A stretch of 64,000 nt of DNA from Ceriagrion tenellum. Its lineage: Eukaryota; Arthropoda; Insecta; Odonata; Coenagrionidae. The stretch covers positions 59,707,527 through 59,771,526 of the forward strand of contig OY720640.1 of NCBI GenBank assembly GCA_963169105.1, written 5' to 3'. Shown one piece after another: positions 55,112-64,000 of the stretch. The translations under genes and the position numbers were made by a program. The notes beneath the pieces are model-generated. The model worked only from the letters and a program-made list of their open reading frames with translations. It had not been told where the DNA came from and did no database searches. Every line of letters begins with the position of its first letter. Positions within the stretch are counted from its first letter, which is position 1.

Positions 55112-55500
55112 CATCTTTATCTACATACTACCCTGCGTGCCGCCGCATGGTCGTGTCAGGTGGTGTTAGGACACCAGACGTGTAAAGATTTCAGGGATAA
55201 GGTTTTGGGAGGTGAAATGGTGACTTGTATTACGAGACTGTATTTAGTGAAGCTCATTTTTTATTGTGATCGCTTATCGTGCGCGGAAAGAACGAGTTTT
55301 TGTACCTATTTGTTCGACAATGTAGCTGTCTTATTTTATCGCTTCTGTCAGTACTAGAGATGAAGTATGGCGTCATTATAATATTCTGCGTCGCTCTGAA
55401 ACACCTCAGTACTGAATTTCTCAAGCAAGCTAAGCCTAGCGTGTTGCCTCCCGAGTCTCTAGGGCCTCCCACCTTAGAACTTATAACATTATGACAATCT
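55112..55500 (-). mobile_element. LINE 3' end, L2/CR1-like (group D)
   Basis: The minus frame 55254-55472 contains NIIMTPYFISSTDRSDKIRQ and RYKNSFFPRTISDHNKK. The 3' end is the best preserved of the family: on plus it begins TCTTTATCTACATACTACCC (about 55109) and passes GGTGTTAGGACACC. 5' truncation near 55500 at a T-run. Coding continues from the ETRRL region without stops in the last 70 codons. Confidence 0.85.
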
Positions 55501-56020
55501 TTTTTTTTTAATATTTCATCAATTATTTCCCATAATGAGAGAAGTTTTTAGGAAAAATCAATTTTAGTAATTTATTTATTATGCGATTCAGTGCCATCAT
55601 GGACATAGAAGCCAATACGTTAGAAGGAGAATAGCCCTAGTGAAATAAGGTTTTGGCGACAGGAGGGAGCTGATGGTGGGGGCCTTCATATTTGAAGTTT
55701 TCTCGGGGATGAGGAGAAAACTTAATTTTTGAAGTTTTCTCAGCAGAGCAGTGTGAGGGGGAGTAGATAAGTTTCGAATGACATTAATGCGACATAGACT
55801 ATAGAGCGCCGAGAGAATAGTGACAAATTTACTTTGATAATTATCTTTCTTAAGTTTATACTGTTATGGGTATGATAAATTATAGGAAAATAAAATTTTC
55901 AAAAAATGGTCAACCAAATCTCATTTAGTTTTGAAGTAGCGCAATTTGCAGGAGAGCGGTCCTCAGGTTCATTAAGTTTATCGTATCAGGTGCTATTTTG
56001 AGGAAATGGAGTGCAGATGA
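55501..56020. other. No recognised feature
   Basis: AT-rich with an initial T9 run; direct repeat of TGAAGTTTTCTC at about 55694 and 55728. Nothing else. Confidence 0.35.
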
Positions 56021-56197
56021 CATGATCTCACAATAACAAATGTTGTTCACTTTCCACAGAGTTTTATTCACATCCACCAAGGCAACTACATAAGCTATGA
56101 TACAGCCGTGTCACCTTAAAAACGACATAGCTTATGTCGAAACCTTGGTGTGAATAAAACTCTGTGGAAAGTGAACATCTTTTATTGTGAGATCATG
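56021..56197. repeat. Foldback palindrome with broken hammerhead-like block
   Basis: Arms 56021-56100 and 56110-56197 mirror each other: CATGATCTCACAATAA faces TTATTGTGAGATCATG, and GTTCACTTTCCACAGAGTTT is exactly matched in inverted form. The plus-strand right arm reads CCTTAAAAACGACATAGCTT, ATGTC, GAAA, CCTTGG, TG. The hairpin GACATA/TATGTC is perfect. The terminal word ACCTTGGT is one step away from a palindrome and is followed by G, so this copy departs from the hammerhead rule. The left arm lacks GAAA. Confidence 0.75.
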
Positions 56198-57589
56198 GCA
56201 TCTCAGGTTCATGATCAGCATATCGATTCAATCGCATTAATGCAGTTATATTTCTTCTGTTTTGTTCGACCCATTAATATAGTGCCCACTGTCAGTTCGA
56301 CGCAAATTTTAGATCCAAGTCTCATCGAGAGAGAAACAGTGAAGGGATTATTTGCTGTCAACTGATAGTGTGACGATGATAGAAGACTTCCCACCGATCT
56401 GAAACAAAAAAGCAACGTGAGCGCACGACGTCAATCGCGAGTCCTCCCATCATCACAGCATTTTCTACTGGTTGTTATCTCTCAGGTATGTTTCGTCATA
56501 ATTGTCGGCTCAGTTCATGACGATAGTCGTGTGGAGAGATATTATGCATGCGACGCATTTTGCTAGTCGTGAGTTCGTGACATTCCGAGACACTTAGTCA
56601 GATGACCTGTCGTTCTGACTCCAAAGGTAAATACGCAGAGCTGAGATAGATGTACGAAAAAAAAGCTTGCCGGATTAGGTACCTCTCCTCGAACTTAGTC
56701 TTCACTGTGTTTTAGATTGGGAAAGGCTGGTGATCTCTTCGACGCAATCCGTATCAGTTTTTTTTCGGCCGCTTATCAAAGATAAAACGGATATTCTAGG
56801 AATTCACTTTATCATTGTGGGTTTGCCATACGATATAAAGAAATGCAACCGCATTAATACATGTATTTATGAATAAGATCGTTTGTAGTCGAAGGTATAT
56901 GTTGGATGTATATAGATTCGAGGTGAATTTTTGCACCGAGTCTCAATGGTGAAGAATTTATTCTACCTGGTTTTTCTCGCGATGTTCCAAGTTGAAGATG
57001 TTGCTGAAGCGACTTCAAATGACTCGAAGAAGCTGACTGAAAAGTCGGCGAAATGTTCACTGGTCATGGAACATTATTTTAGATTTTTCTTTAGGGATTT
57101 ATATCAATAGATACGAGGAATAGGCTGTAAAATTATTAAATAATAATCTCTTTTCTATTTCAGCATCAATTGTCAACTTTTAGAATAAGAATAATTTATT
57201 ACTCAACGGTTTTGGTACAATGTTTTGTATAGATATCAATGGGCTTTAGGCAACCTCGAAGGAGAGATAGAGAGAGAGGGAAAATATTTTATTTCATCTT
57301 TAAAATACAATTTTTTTAACAAAATTGAAAATATACTCTGAGGCTACACAGCCTCACATGAGCATTCAATTAATTAACATAAGCATAATCGTCCGCATAG
57401 TGCATACATTGACAATATTGAGCGTCACCGACTTGTGCGGAGACTGCCATACATAAATGAAATTCATTGCTGGCATTAAAAAAATACTTTCTAAAGCATA
57501 TATAATAATAACAAAGACGATTAAATTTTAGCCCAGTTGTGAACAAGAAAGGCAGAGACAATAATAATAATTCATCTTGCTTACATTCG
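56198..57589. other. No recognised feature over 1.4 kb
   Basis: ORFs up to 71 codons, no domain. About 56985-57070 has stem-forming GACT/AGTC words and CGAAATG, possibly a relic of another hammerhead-like block, but this is too weak to call. Confidence 0.35.
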
Positions 57590-57900
57590 TATAAAACACT
57601 AATTTATTACACGTTATAATTTAGGGTACATGTACATACATTACAGATCTAGTATAAAAGATGAATATTGCTATGTGCCAATATCATTCCTTTGAATTCT
57701 TCTTGTTTTTTTTAACTTTTTATGGCTTCAGGTAAGGCATTAAATACTTTAGGGCCCAAGTATACAAAGGATCTCTTAAACAACATGAGATTTGGTTTTG
57801 GAAGCCACGCAATTAGCTTCCTTTTCTAAACATTTCGTCAGAATACTTTCACCGCCATAGATTTATTAGCAGACCTCAATATTCTCCGACTTTAACGAGG
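57590..57900 (-). mobile_element. LINE C-terminal scrap (group J)
   Basis: On the minus strand near 57810-57720 the reading is LPKPNLMLFKRSFVYLGPKV then FNALPEAIKS, homologous to LFKRSFLYMGHKLYNQL at 24922. It is the extreme C-terminus of a Jockey/CR1-type ORF2 followed by a 3' UTR running to about 57590. Upstream coding sequence is unreadable. Confidence 0.68.
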
Positions 57901-58354
57901 TTGATATTTTCCTCAAGCATGGTAAAATATTTGTGGCCATATTATTTGGTGGTTTATATTCAGAGCGCAGAACGATCTTTAAATCCATTCTTAAGTCATA
58001 ATAAATCTGCGATCAATTATGTATTCTTTATGCTCAAGCGGTTGAATTCCACGTATGAGTCCGATACGATTATAGATGACTCTGGTTCGCAACTTTTTTG
58101 CTTGTTTCTCCAGCTGTATGGTCTTATTCAGGTGAAATTCTCCTGGAAATTATTGTCTTTGTGTAACAAAGTAAGTATCAAATTGAAGTTTCTCGCAGGG
58201 TTATTAAGAAAATTATCGGTTTTATGGCAACTTTTTGGGCTTTGGGTATGTAACTCTGCAACGAAACCGGTCATTTTTTATATTAAAATAAGTACATGGC
58301 ATTGCAAAGTGATATTTTCATTGTTATTCAATGAAACTGTCGCACAAACGGGAT
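57901..58354. other. Unassigned 152-codon ORF
   Basis: The plus ORF 57901-58359 is one of the longer ORFs in the window and rich in Leu, Phe and Ser, but it contains no recognised domain and no convincing membrane topology beyond scattered hydrophobic runs such as FLLSLLFNE-like stretches. It lies directly upstream of LINE coding remnants on the same strand and could be their frameshifted continuation, or chance. Confidence 0.2.
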
Positions 58355-59060
58355 GCTGACATCGTGTCGTATAATATTCGTCTTAAATATGCAAATCACG
58401 CCTGATAAATATTCTTCTAATCGAGGATACAATGAGAGAGCCCAAAGTGCCCCAATTCGGTCGACCGCTTGCCTAACAACCTTGAAACTGCTTAACTTAT
58501 TTCTCGCCATTGCCCGTCATCGCATTCCTTCCCTCAGAAATTGTACTCAAGAATTTATCCTATCTTCCCTTGGAATCCCATACCTCTATCTCGGTCATGT
58601 GTTCTGTAACATGAAGTTCCTTCATAGCATCTGGAGTGGTGCTCTGCGCACCAGTAACCTTCTTCCTCTCTTTCCACTTCATGTTACTCCGCGTACCACA
58701 CGAAATAGCTGTCTTATCAGCATCCCCAAATTTCGTCTGTCGTTACCCCAGCGTTCCCTATTCTACAGAATTCCAAACATTTTTAACTCCCTTGCTTCCT
58801 AGTCACCCTCCCTTGACCTCTTCTTGCCACTTTCCGCTTTCAAATCCTTCCTTACGAACCATATCAGGAAATTATCCCTATCTTCCCTGTTTACTCATCC
58901 CTAAGTCCCCGTCCACGTTCTTTGGTATATATTCCATTTTCTGTTGTTATTTGTATATTTTGTTAATGTTTCTAGTTTATTTGTTTTTTGGTCATCCAAT
59001 GTAATAAGCTTTTGTGCCGTTTTTGGAAATTTTTCAAATTAGTAAATGAAATAAATAAGT
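58355..59060 (+). mobile_element. LINE 3' end, L2-like (group C)
   Basis: The plus frame 58353-58802 (149 codons) reads PIRSTACLTTLKLLNLFLAI near 58455, then FLHSIWSGALRTSNLLPLFP, and SCLISIPKFRLSLPQRSLFY with RIPNIFNSLAS. The order of a HSI segment, a variable RTT/RNS block, SIPKxRxSLxxRSFxYRxPxxxNSL is the C-terminus of L2/Rex-like LINEs and parallels 40085-40635. After the stop, LSAFKSFLTNHIR follows in frame, so the stop is probably a nonsense mutation. Ends with AGTAAATGAAATAAATAAGT (near 59040-59059). Confidence 0.7.
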
Positions 59061-59499
59061 CATATAAGCAACTCGCCGGAGTATTTTCACTGAGTTAATT
59101 TTTCATGTGGCGATTTCTCGAATGGAATCATGCATAAAAATACATCGATTGTCATATTCATGCACGAACTTCGAGCCACCCACTTATCTCGAGTGATAGG
59201 TTATCTCAGGTGTGCAGCCATTCCTGCTGATTTCGTTCTTAAGCAACGGAATCAACCTAAGCGACCTTCGGCAAGGTCGTGTTTTACTTGAATTCGAAAT
59301 GAAAACCGAATCGTATTTTTGAGGATTGTTTAATGATGCCCAGGCTCTGTAAAGAGCTCCAGGAAAATGGAATGGAAAAACTGTAGCTCATGACACAGAT
59401 AAGGAGTAACCAGGCTCTTTTTTATTTGATTTTTAAAAAATATAGTCACTTCGATTCTATTTCAACAGCTTTTTTTCTTTATACACATACATTCAGACC
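59061..59499. other. No recognised feature
   Basis: AT-rich, nothing found. Confidence 0.3.
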
Positions 59500-59659
59500 T
59501 CGATTTTAAACGGTTGATAAACAAGTATTTTATCGGGCTCAAGCTTGCGGTGAGGCGCAAACAATGCTAAAACTTCCACCATCCCTCTCGTGAAGACGGC
59601 CGCCTCACTGCCAGCTTTAGCTCGCTAAAATACTTGTTTATCAACTCGTTAAAAATCGA
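59500..59659. mobile_element. 160-bp palindromic MITE-like element
   Basis: Arms of about 60 bases (59500-59558 and 59600-59659). The outer word TCGATTTTAAACGGTTGATA faces its inverted copy with two or three differences, and AAACAAGTATTTTA is perfect. The inner parts (GGCTCAAGC, GTGAGGCG) also mirror. No target duplication recognised. Confidence 0.75.
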
Positions 59660-60267
59660 TTTCTCAAGATAGGTATGGTAATTGTTTTTAAATATTGTTG
59701 AAAAGAACTCCAAAACAAGTACAAGATCTTGCTTCCGGTGCTATTCATAACCAAGAAAAAGCTGTTTCATAAAATTGATAACAATTTTTTTATGGCTTAT
59801 TTGAAAGAACTAATAGCTTGGCAATACATTTAGACATGTTTTTCCCACTCGGTAAAAGAGTTTCATGTCGATTAAACTTCAAGTTTTTTTTCATTATTAC
59901 ATGCCAGGGAGAGCGTTCCCTTAGCAAACGACAAATCATCAGCACTTTTTTGTCCTCATCGCGATGAAAAATTGAAGTGTTTTGTAAAAATAATCGACTA
60001 CCATGGTTAAACTCAAAATAAATAAGCTACATTTTGTTGCATCTTGCATTTATTTAAGTACTATGGTTCATTTTAAATCAATTTCCCTACTCGAGTCTAC
60101 ATAATGTTTCCACCGACAATAAGTAATAGTGAATACGTCGACGACTAAGGTCAATTACAACTCATACGACCCACGTGTAAAATAAATGGAAATTAGTCTT
60201 CAAAAACTTCAACTGTTAACTATTTACTATTTAATTCTATCCTTTTCGAGGTATTAAAACTTGTGAA
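59660..60267. other. No recognised feature
   Basis: AT-rich, nothing found. Confidence 0.3.
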
Positions 60268-60630
60268 TCATCATTGGTTGTTCAATTCTAAGATTGACTG
60301 ACTGCAGCCCTCTATCCTACCCTATCTAATCCTAGTTCCCTTACCTCCAGGCATCTCTTTCTGCGTACTTTTCTCCATATTTGGTCCATGAACTTTTTCC
60401 TGGGTCTTTCTGTGGTGATTTTCCCCCTTTTTTATTTTACCTTCTGTTATGTTCTTCACAAATCTATTGTGTCTCAAGTTGTTTCCAATTCATCTCATTC
60501 TACTTTTCCTTGATGCTCCTTATGGTCTTTAGCTCTTATACTCATCTATACACTTCATAATTTCTTATATTGTCCGTTCATTTTATCTTCAGCATCATCC
60601 TCCAGCACCAGGTATCGTAGGCTGCTAATT
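60268..60630 (-). mobile_element. LINE 3' end, RTE-like (group A)
   Basis: Plus-strand reading shows the inverted group A terminus CATTGGTTGTTCAATTCTAA (60274-60293), antisense of the WRAAVNQ tail, the block around GGTCCATGAACTTTTTCC, and finally CATCATCCTCCAGCACCAGG near 60593-60612 (antisense of the CWRRM block). Homology stops at 60630, the same truncation zone as at 38108. Frameshifts are frequent, so this is an old copy. Confidence 0.8.
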
Positions 60631-60729
60631 TTATCAGCTCTCCCAAATAACACAGCAAAACCAATTAATGACACAATTACTGATGAACTGTCTTTTCTGA
60701 ATAAACTTATGAATATACAATCTTAATCT

Positions 60730-60860
60730 AACACCCCTGACCGGCAATTGGGAGATCCGCGTTCGGATCCCGGTCAAGTCAAATGATTTTTTCATAGCGA
60801 ATTTCAATCCTGGTGTATATGCACCCGTGCGAGTGACTTCGTACCACATCATTTGTTAAA
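60730..60860 (+). mobile_element. SINE second family, 5'-truncated copy
   Basis: Begins inside the tRNA-like half (CCTGACCGGCAATTGGGAGA), includes the B-box region GCGTTCGGATCCC and then the full 3' half ending CGTACCACATCATTTGT. The next copy starts 25 bases downstream in the same orientation. Confidence 0.78.
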
Positions 60861-60885
60861 TGCAATGTTTGGAAATTTGTCAATT

Positions 60886-61140
60886 TCGTCCTTTTTATAA
60901 CGACAATGTTGGGTTTATCCACCGCGACAGTGGCTTTGTAAGCACGACTTCGTCTCATGTGCTACAATGTAGACTTGAGGCCTGAACATCTAGTTCGCAT
61001 AAACCCCCCTCGAAATTCGCCTTGAAGGAAGATGGCTTGGTTTGTAACTGGCTAACACACCTGACCGGCAATTGGGAGATCCGGGTTCGGATCTCGGTCA
61101 AGTCAAATGATTTTTTCATAGCGAATTTCAACCCTGGTAA
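60886..61140 (+). mobile_element. SINE second family, fullest copy
   Basis: Runs from a lead segment (CTTTTTATAACGACAATGTT) through GTAGACTTGAGGCC and CGAAATTCGCCTTGAAGG to the tRNA-like half TGGCTTGGTTTGTAACTGGC, with CCGGGTTCGGATCTCGG as B-box region near 61080, and stops at TTCAACCCTGGT. The 3' half seen in the neighbour is missing. Alignment with the inverted copy at 36295-36515 is collinear over more than 200 bases. Confidence 0.8.
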
Positions 61141-61269
61141 TAAAAAAGGCTTGTTACAATTGCATTTCAAAACGTGGCTGACATTCTTCGAGTTGAAAAC
61201 CCAAGCCCGTTACCTTCGGTCTAAAGATGCCGATTGCAATTTGTGCGCAATTATCGTTGCGAAGCAAAG

Positions 61270-61805
61270 ACATTAAGAAAAGAATAGCGCTAGCCAGGGA
61301 GGCGTTTAGTAATAGAAGGGAGCCGATGACGGGGAACTTGGGTAAGGATGTGAAGGAGAGGCTGGTGAAGAGCTTGATATGGAGCGTGGCGTTGTAGGGT
61401 GCAGAAACGTGGACCCTCAGAAAGGAGGACGTGAATGGGCTGCAGGCATTGGAGATGTGGGTGTGGAGAAGGATGGAGAAGGTGATGTGGATGGAGAGAA
61501 AGACTAACGAGGAAGTGCTTGAGATAGTTGGCGAGGAAAGGAAACTTCTGAATACAATTTGAAATCGGCATAGTGGCTGGAGGACGTAACAAGGGGCGAT
61601 AGGTCGCTCAAGAATGTGATAGAGGGAAGGATGTTATGCAAGCGGGGAAGGTGAAGAGAGAATCGGTTTCATGGACAGGATGAAGAAGGGTAGAAAAAAG
61701 ATATACTAGAGCGAGATAGGCTCCTGAAAGTGTTGAAAACTGAGAGATTCTTAGAAATTCAACAAAACTACCTTACCTTAACCTACCTTAACTGGTAGAA
61801 TATTT
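61270..61805 (+). mobile_element. LINE 3' part, RTE-like (group B), best C-terminal copy
   Basis: A plus frame from about 61277 reads KKRIALAREAFSNRREPMTG, NLGKDVKERLVKSLIWSVAL, a stop in place of Tyr, then GAETWTLRKEDVNGLQALEM, WVWRRMEKVMWMERKTNEEV and LEIVGEERKLL. Further on, frameshifted, come SRM-IEGRM and GFMDRMKKGR. The 3' end TTAACTGGTAGAATATTTTT closes it near 61805. The TAG in LYG inactivates it. The same 3' end is found at 16591, 32653, 34195 and 54217. Confidence 0.87.
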
Positions 61806-64000
61806 TTTTTTAAGTCGTCTGGAAAAGTCAACGCACACGGTGTGACTCCGGAAGAAATGAAATCTCCTCACCCAGTTTTCACCACTCTTCATGACATGCA
61901 CATAAAATGGTTACCATCTAAAAGAACCTTCTGCGACACTTATGCAACCGCTACCATTTTCTTCTTTCATTCATTTCCTACCCTATGCCCTCATGTCTTA
62001 CACATTATGCACATTATATCATTCTCATTGTTAAGTTACGAACTGTGACCCCTCATAATTGATCAGTCCTCCCTTCAATGCATCCAAGCCGACCTTGTCG
62101 ACGTTCTTGAACGCCTTACCTTTACTCCTGTTCTTATTGACATATCATGTTTTTTGGAACAAGACAAGTCTTGTGAAACAATAGGTTTTCATTATCTTGT
62201 GTCAGCGTTTCGCAATGATTGTTTGCTTCCTCAGGGCCTCAAAGAAATGACAGTCATTTAGCGTGCCCACTCCGAAAGCCACAGCGTGATTACCATGTAT
62301 TAGGATGTATCAAAACAGCGAATGTTTTGCATCTAATTCTAATAGTGTTGACAATTTGCATTTTCGCTTGATTATCAACGTTATTTAATAAATAATACAA
62401 TAATGATAGTGTCATTAAATTTTCAAGGTAGCACTAAGTTTAAGAGAAGAATAATGTATAATATTTCAGAATTATCTAACAATACCTTCCTCATCCAATA
62501 TCCAAAACTTGACCAACTTTAGAAATATTATTTACAACTTCTCGTATTTTTTTATAGTATCTGGCAACATATTATCAACATTTCGACCAATATAAACAAA
62601 ATATCTCGAGGTAAGGGCTAAATTTGGCTAGATTAATTGAACATGTCCCTTTCTCAAATTATACTTAAGTGTGTCGCCAGATACAGTTGGCATATTACCA
62701 CTCGTAATATAAAGTAATTTCAGTACCGTGAACAAATACAAGCGCTGTGATGAGAGTTTGATATAAGAAAAATTATTATTTTTAAATTGCGCGCCTCATT
62801 TTGAACTAGCACATTAAACCTGATGTTGGTAAGTTTACCCTATTATGTTTGTATGTGTCTTAATTGACGCGAACTGCATTCTTTAGGAGTTTTTTGGGGT
62901 AGATAATTGACGGGTTTAACGGCCATTGTTATTACTATTGGCCCATCCAAGACTGCGGGATCTCTTCTCGTTAAGCCAACTCCGAGCTTCTTCTCACCTT
63001 CATTACATTTCTTAACTAACACCATCTTTACCAACCTGCCCTAATATTCTCCAAGATTGCTGTAATTAAATAAGTGACTTGTTTATTTCAACGTCTACAA
63101 CAGTGGTCCATTAAGGATGTATGTCTTCTATTTATAAATGTTATAGGTTCTCTCTTTGGTTGGTACCTGTGGTGAGGCAATATGCATGAAAAATTTAGCA
63201 TCAGTAATAAATTTGTAGTTAGAACTCACCAGTCACAATGTATCGTTGGAAATAATTTTTGTATCACATAGATTATATTGGTTGAGCACGCAGTTAATAT
63301 CGCTTGAAATAATTTATGCTAATGTATATATTTTAATTTTTTGTCCTCTGTGGTCCGTAGGCATTATTTGGCGTGCAATAAAAAGAATTTTCACCGTACT
63401 GATGAAATTTTCTCAGGCTGTCTTAGTCATCGAAATGTTTGAAAAAGGCGCCTTCCTGACCAGGTGGGAAACGCGGAAAAATTTCACCAGCCTTGTTCGC
63501 CACAAAAACTCCGAATCTTCAAATTAATTTTTATTTAATGGGGTAGATAGATAAATAATTCTGCTCCCATACAAACGGGCAATCGTTTGGAGTCTTAATT
63601 TTGGCTTGATTAAAGGTATGTTACCTCTTCTTAATCTGGACTATCGGACATAGGTAGTTGTAATTCAACTGTTGTGGCATGAAACAATTTTAATACCAAC
63701 CTTAATCATACAACAGTTCTGTAATGGGAGTAATTTCAGATAAACTAATGAAGGATAAGAATGTTGAAATCTACTATCTCTGTAGTAGGAGTAGTAATAC
63801 CGATTTTACTTTTATTCAAGGTAAACATAAGCTTAAAATGTGCTTTTTTATGCACCGCCCCTCAATTCTAATCCATTATTGAATATATATTTAAAAAGAG
63901 CATAAGTTAAAACCTTATAAAAAATAATATGCACTTTTACGTAGGATTTTGTTGGTTAATTATGGTGTGAATTTTGATGAACTACAGTGAATAATATGTA
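61806..64000. other. No recognised feature to the window end
   Basis: 2.2 kb of AT-rich sequence. ORFs up to 93 codons (63246-63527) lack domains. A weak inverted pair, GTATCTGGC near 62561 and GCCAGATAC near 62677, is the only structure noted. Confidence 0.35.

Noticed and set aside
56985..57070. Another hammerhead-like block
   Set aside because: Stem-forming words and CGAAATG are present but the self-complementary word and the core are not; too weak to call.
61040..61110. A tRNA gene on plus
   Set aside because: It is embedded in a repeated unit of more than 200 bases that recurs at 36295 and 60730; a SINE is the better explanation.
1..64000. CRISPR array, operon or prophage
   Set aside because: No regularly spaced identical repeats with unique spacers, no tightly packed co-directional ORFs with ribosome binding sites; the content is eukaryotic transposable elements.

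Overview
This window looks like gene-poor, AT-rich nuclear DNA from an invertebrate, most likely an arthropod. I found no gene that I would call a host protein-coding gene, no operon-like gene packing, and no rRNA, tRNA or CRISPR locus. Nearly everything recognisable is a dead or truncated mobile element: non-LTR retrotransposon (LINE) 3' ends, tRNA-derived SINEs, hAT, piggyBac-like and Tc1/mariner-like DNA elements, and foldback palindromes. The assignment to arthropods rests on this mixture only; no single-copy marker is present, so species and chromosome position cannot be given.

Layout. 1-7 kb: an unrecognised ORF cluster, two LINE 3' ends, and a 401-bp hAT MITE with a perfect 8-bp target duplication. 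7-10 kb: palindromes and a 1.4-kb pair of inverted arms. 10-18 kb: a LINE-dense stretch with the best reverse transcriptase (RT) copy of the window (12.9-14.5 kb), lying between two opposed copies of an unclassified repeat (repeat R), followed by a LINE split by a hAT-like MITE. 18-27 kb: more LINE 3' ends, two MITEs, and a palindrome. 27-39 kb: a tRNA-Gly-like SINE sitting inside a palindrome, a LINE endonuclease fragment, a third repeat R copy carrying a piggyBac-like TTAA MITE, a 134-bp tandem duplication, a second SINE family, and a Tc1/mariner-like element with long inverted arms. 40-47 kb: LINE ends, a palindrome with a C-rich spacer and an RT fragment. 47.2-49.9 kb: a full-length 2.7-kb hAT transposon with perfect 8-bp target duplications and a decayed transposase. 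50-64 kb: LINE and SINE fragments, including the youngest LINE copy (50.8-51.5 kb, one stop codon, 11-bp target duplication).

LINE groups, named here only for cross-reference. Group A: RTE-like, C-terminal motif IKWTDKIRNDEVY, 3' end near TTAGGATTGAACGACC. Group B: related to A, C-terminal motif MWVWRRM, 3' end TTAACCGGTAGAATA. Group D: L2/CR1/Daphne-like, C-terminal motif RYKNSFFPRTI. Group J: Jockey/CR1-like, C-terminal motifs LLQKRV and LYNNLPSEIK with simple AT-rich tails. Group C: L2-like, motifs RIPTRSTRTHTLL or SIPKFRLSL.

The most unusual signal is a shared block in at least four palindromes and one solo site: a CTGATGA-like core, a hairpin, GAAA, then a self-complementary 6-8 base word that differs in sequence between families (ACCGGT, ACCTAGGT, ACCATGGT, ATCCGGAT) but stays a perfect palindrome, usually followed by C or T. 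This is the order of a hammerhead ribozyme whose stem III would form by dimerisation. Several copies have broken core bases and most have an extra U after the core, so activity is a hypothesis, not an observation.
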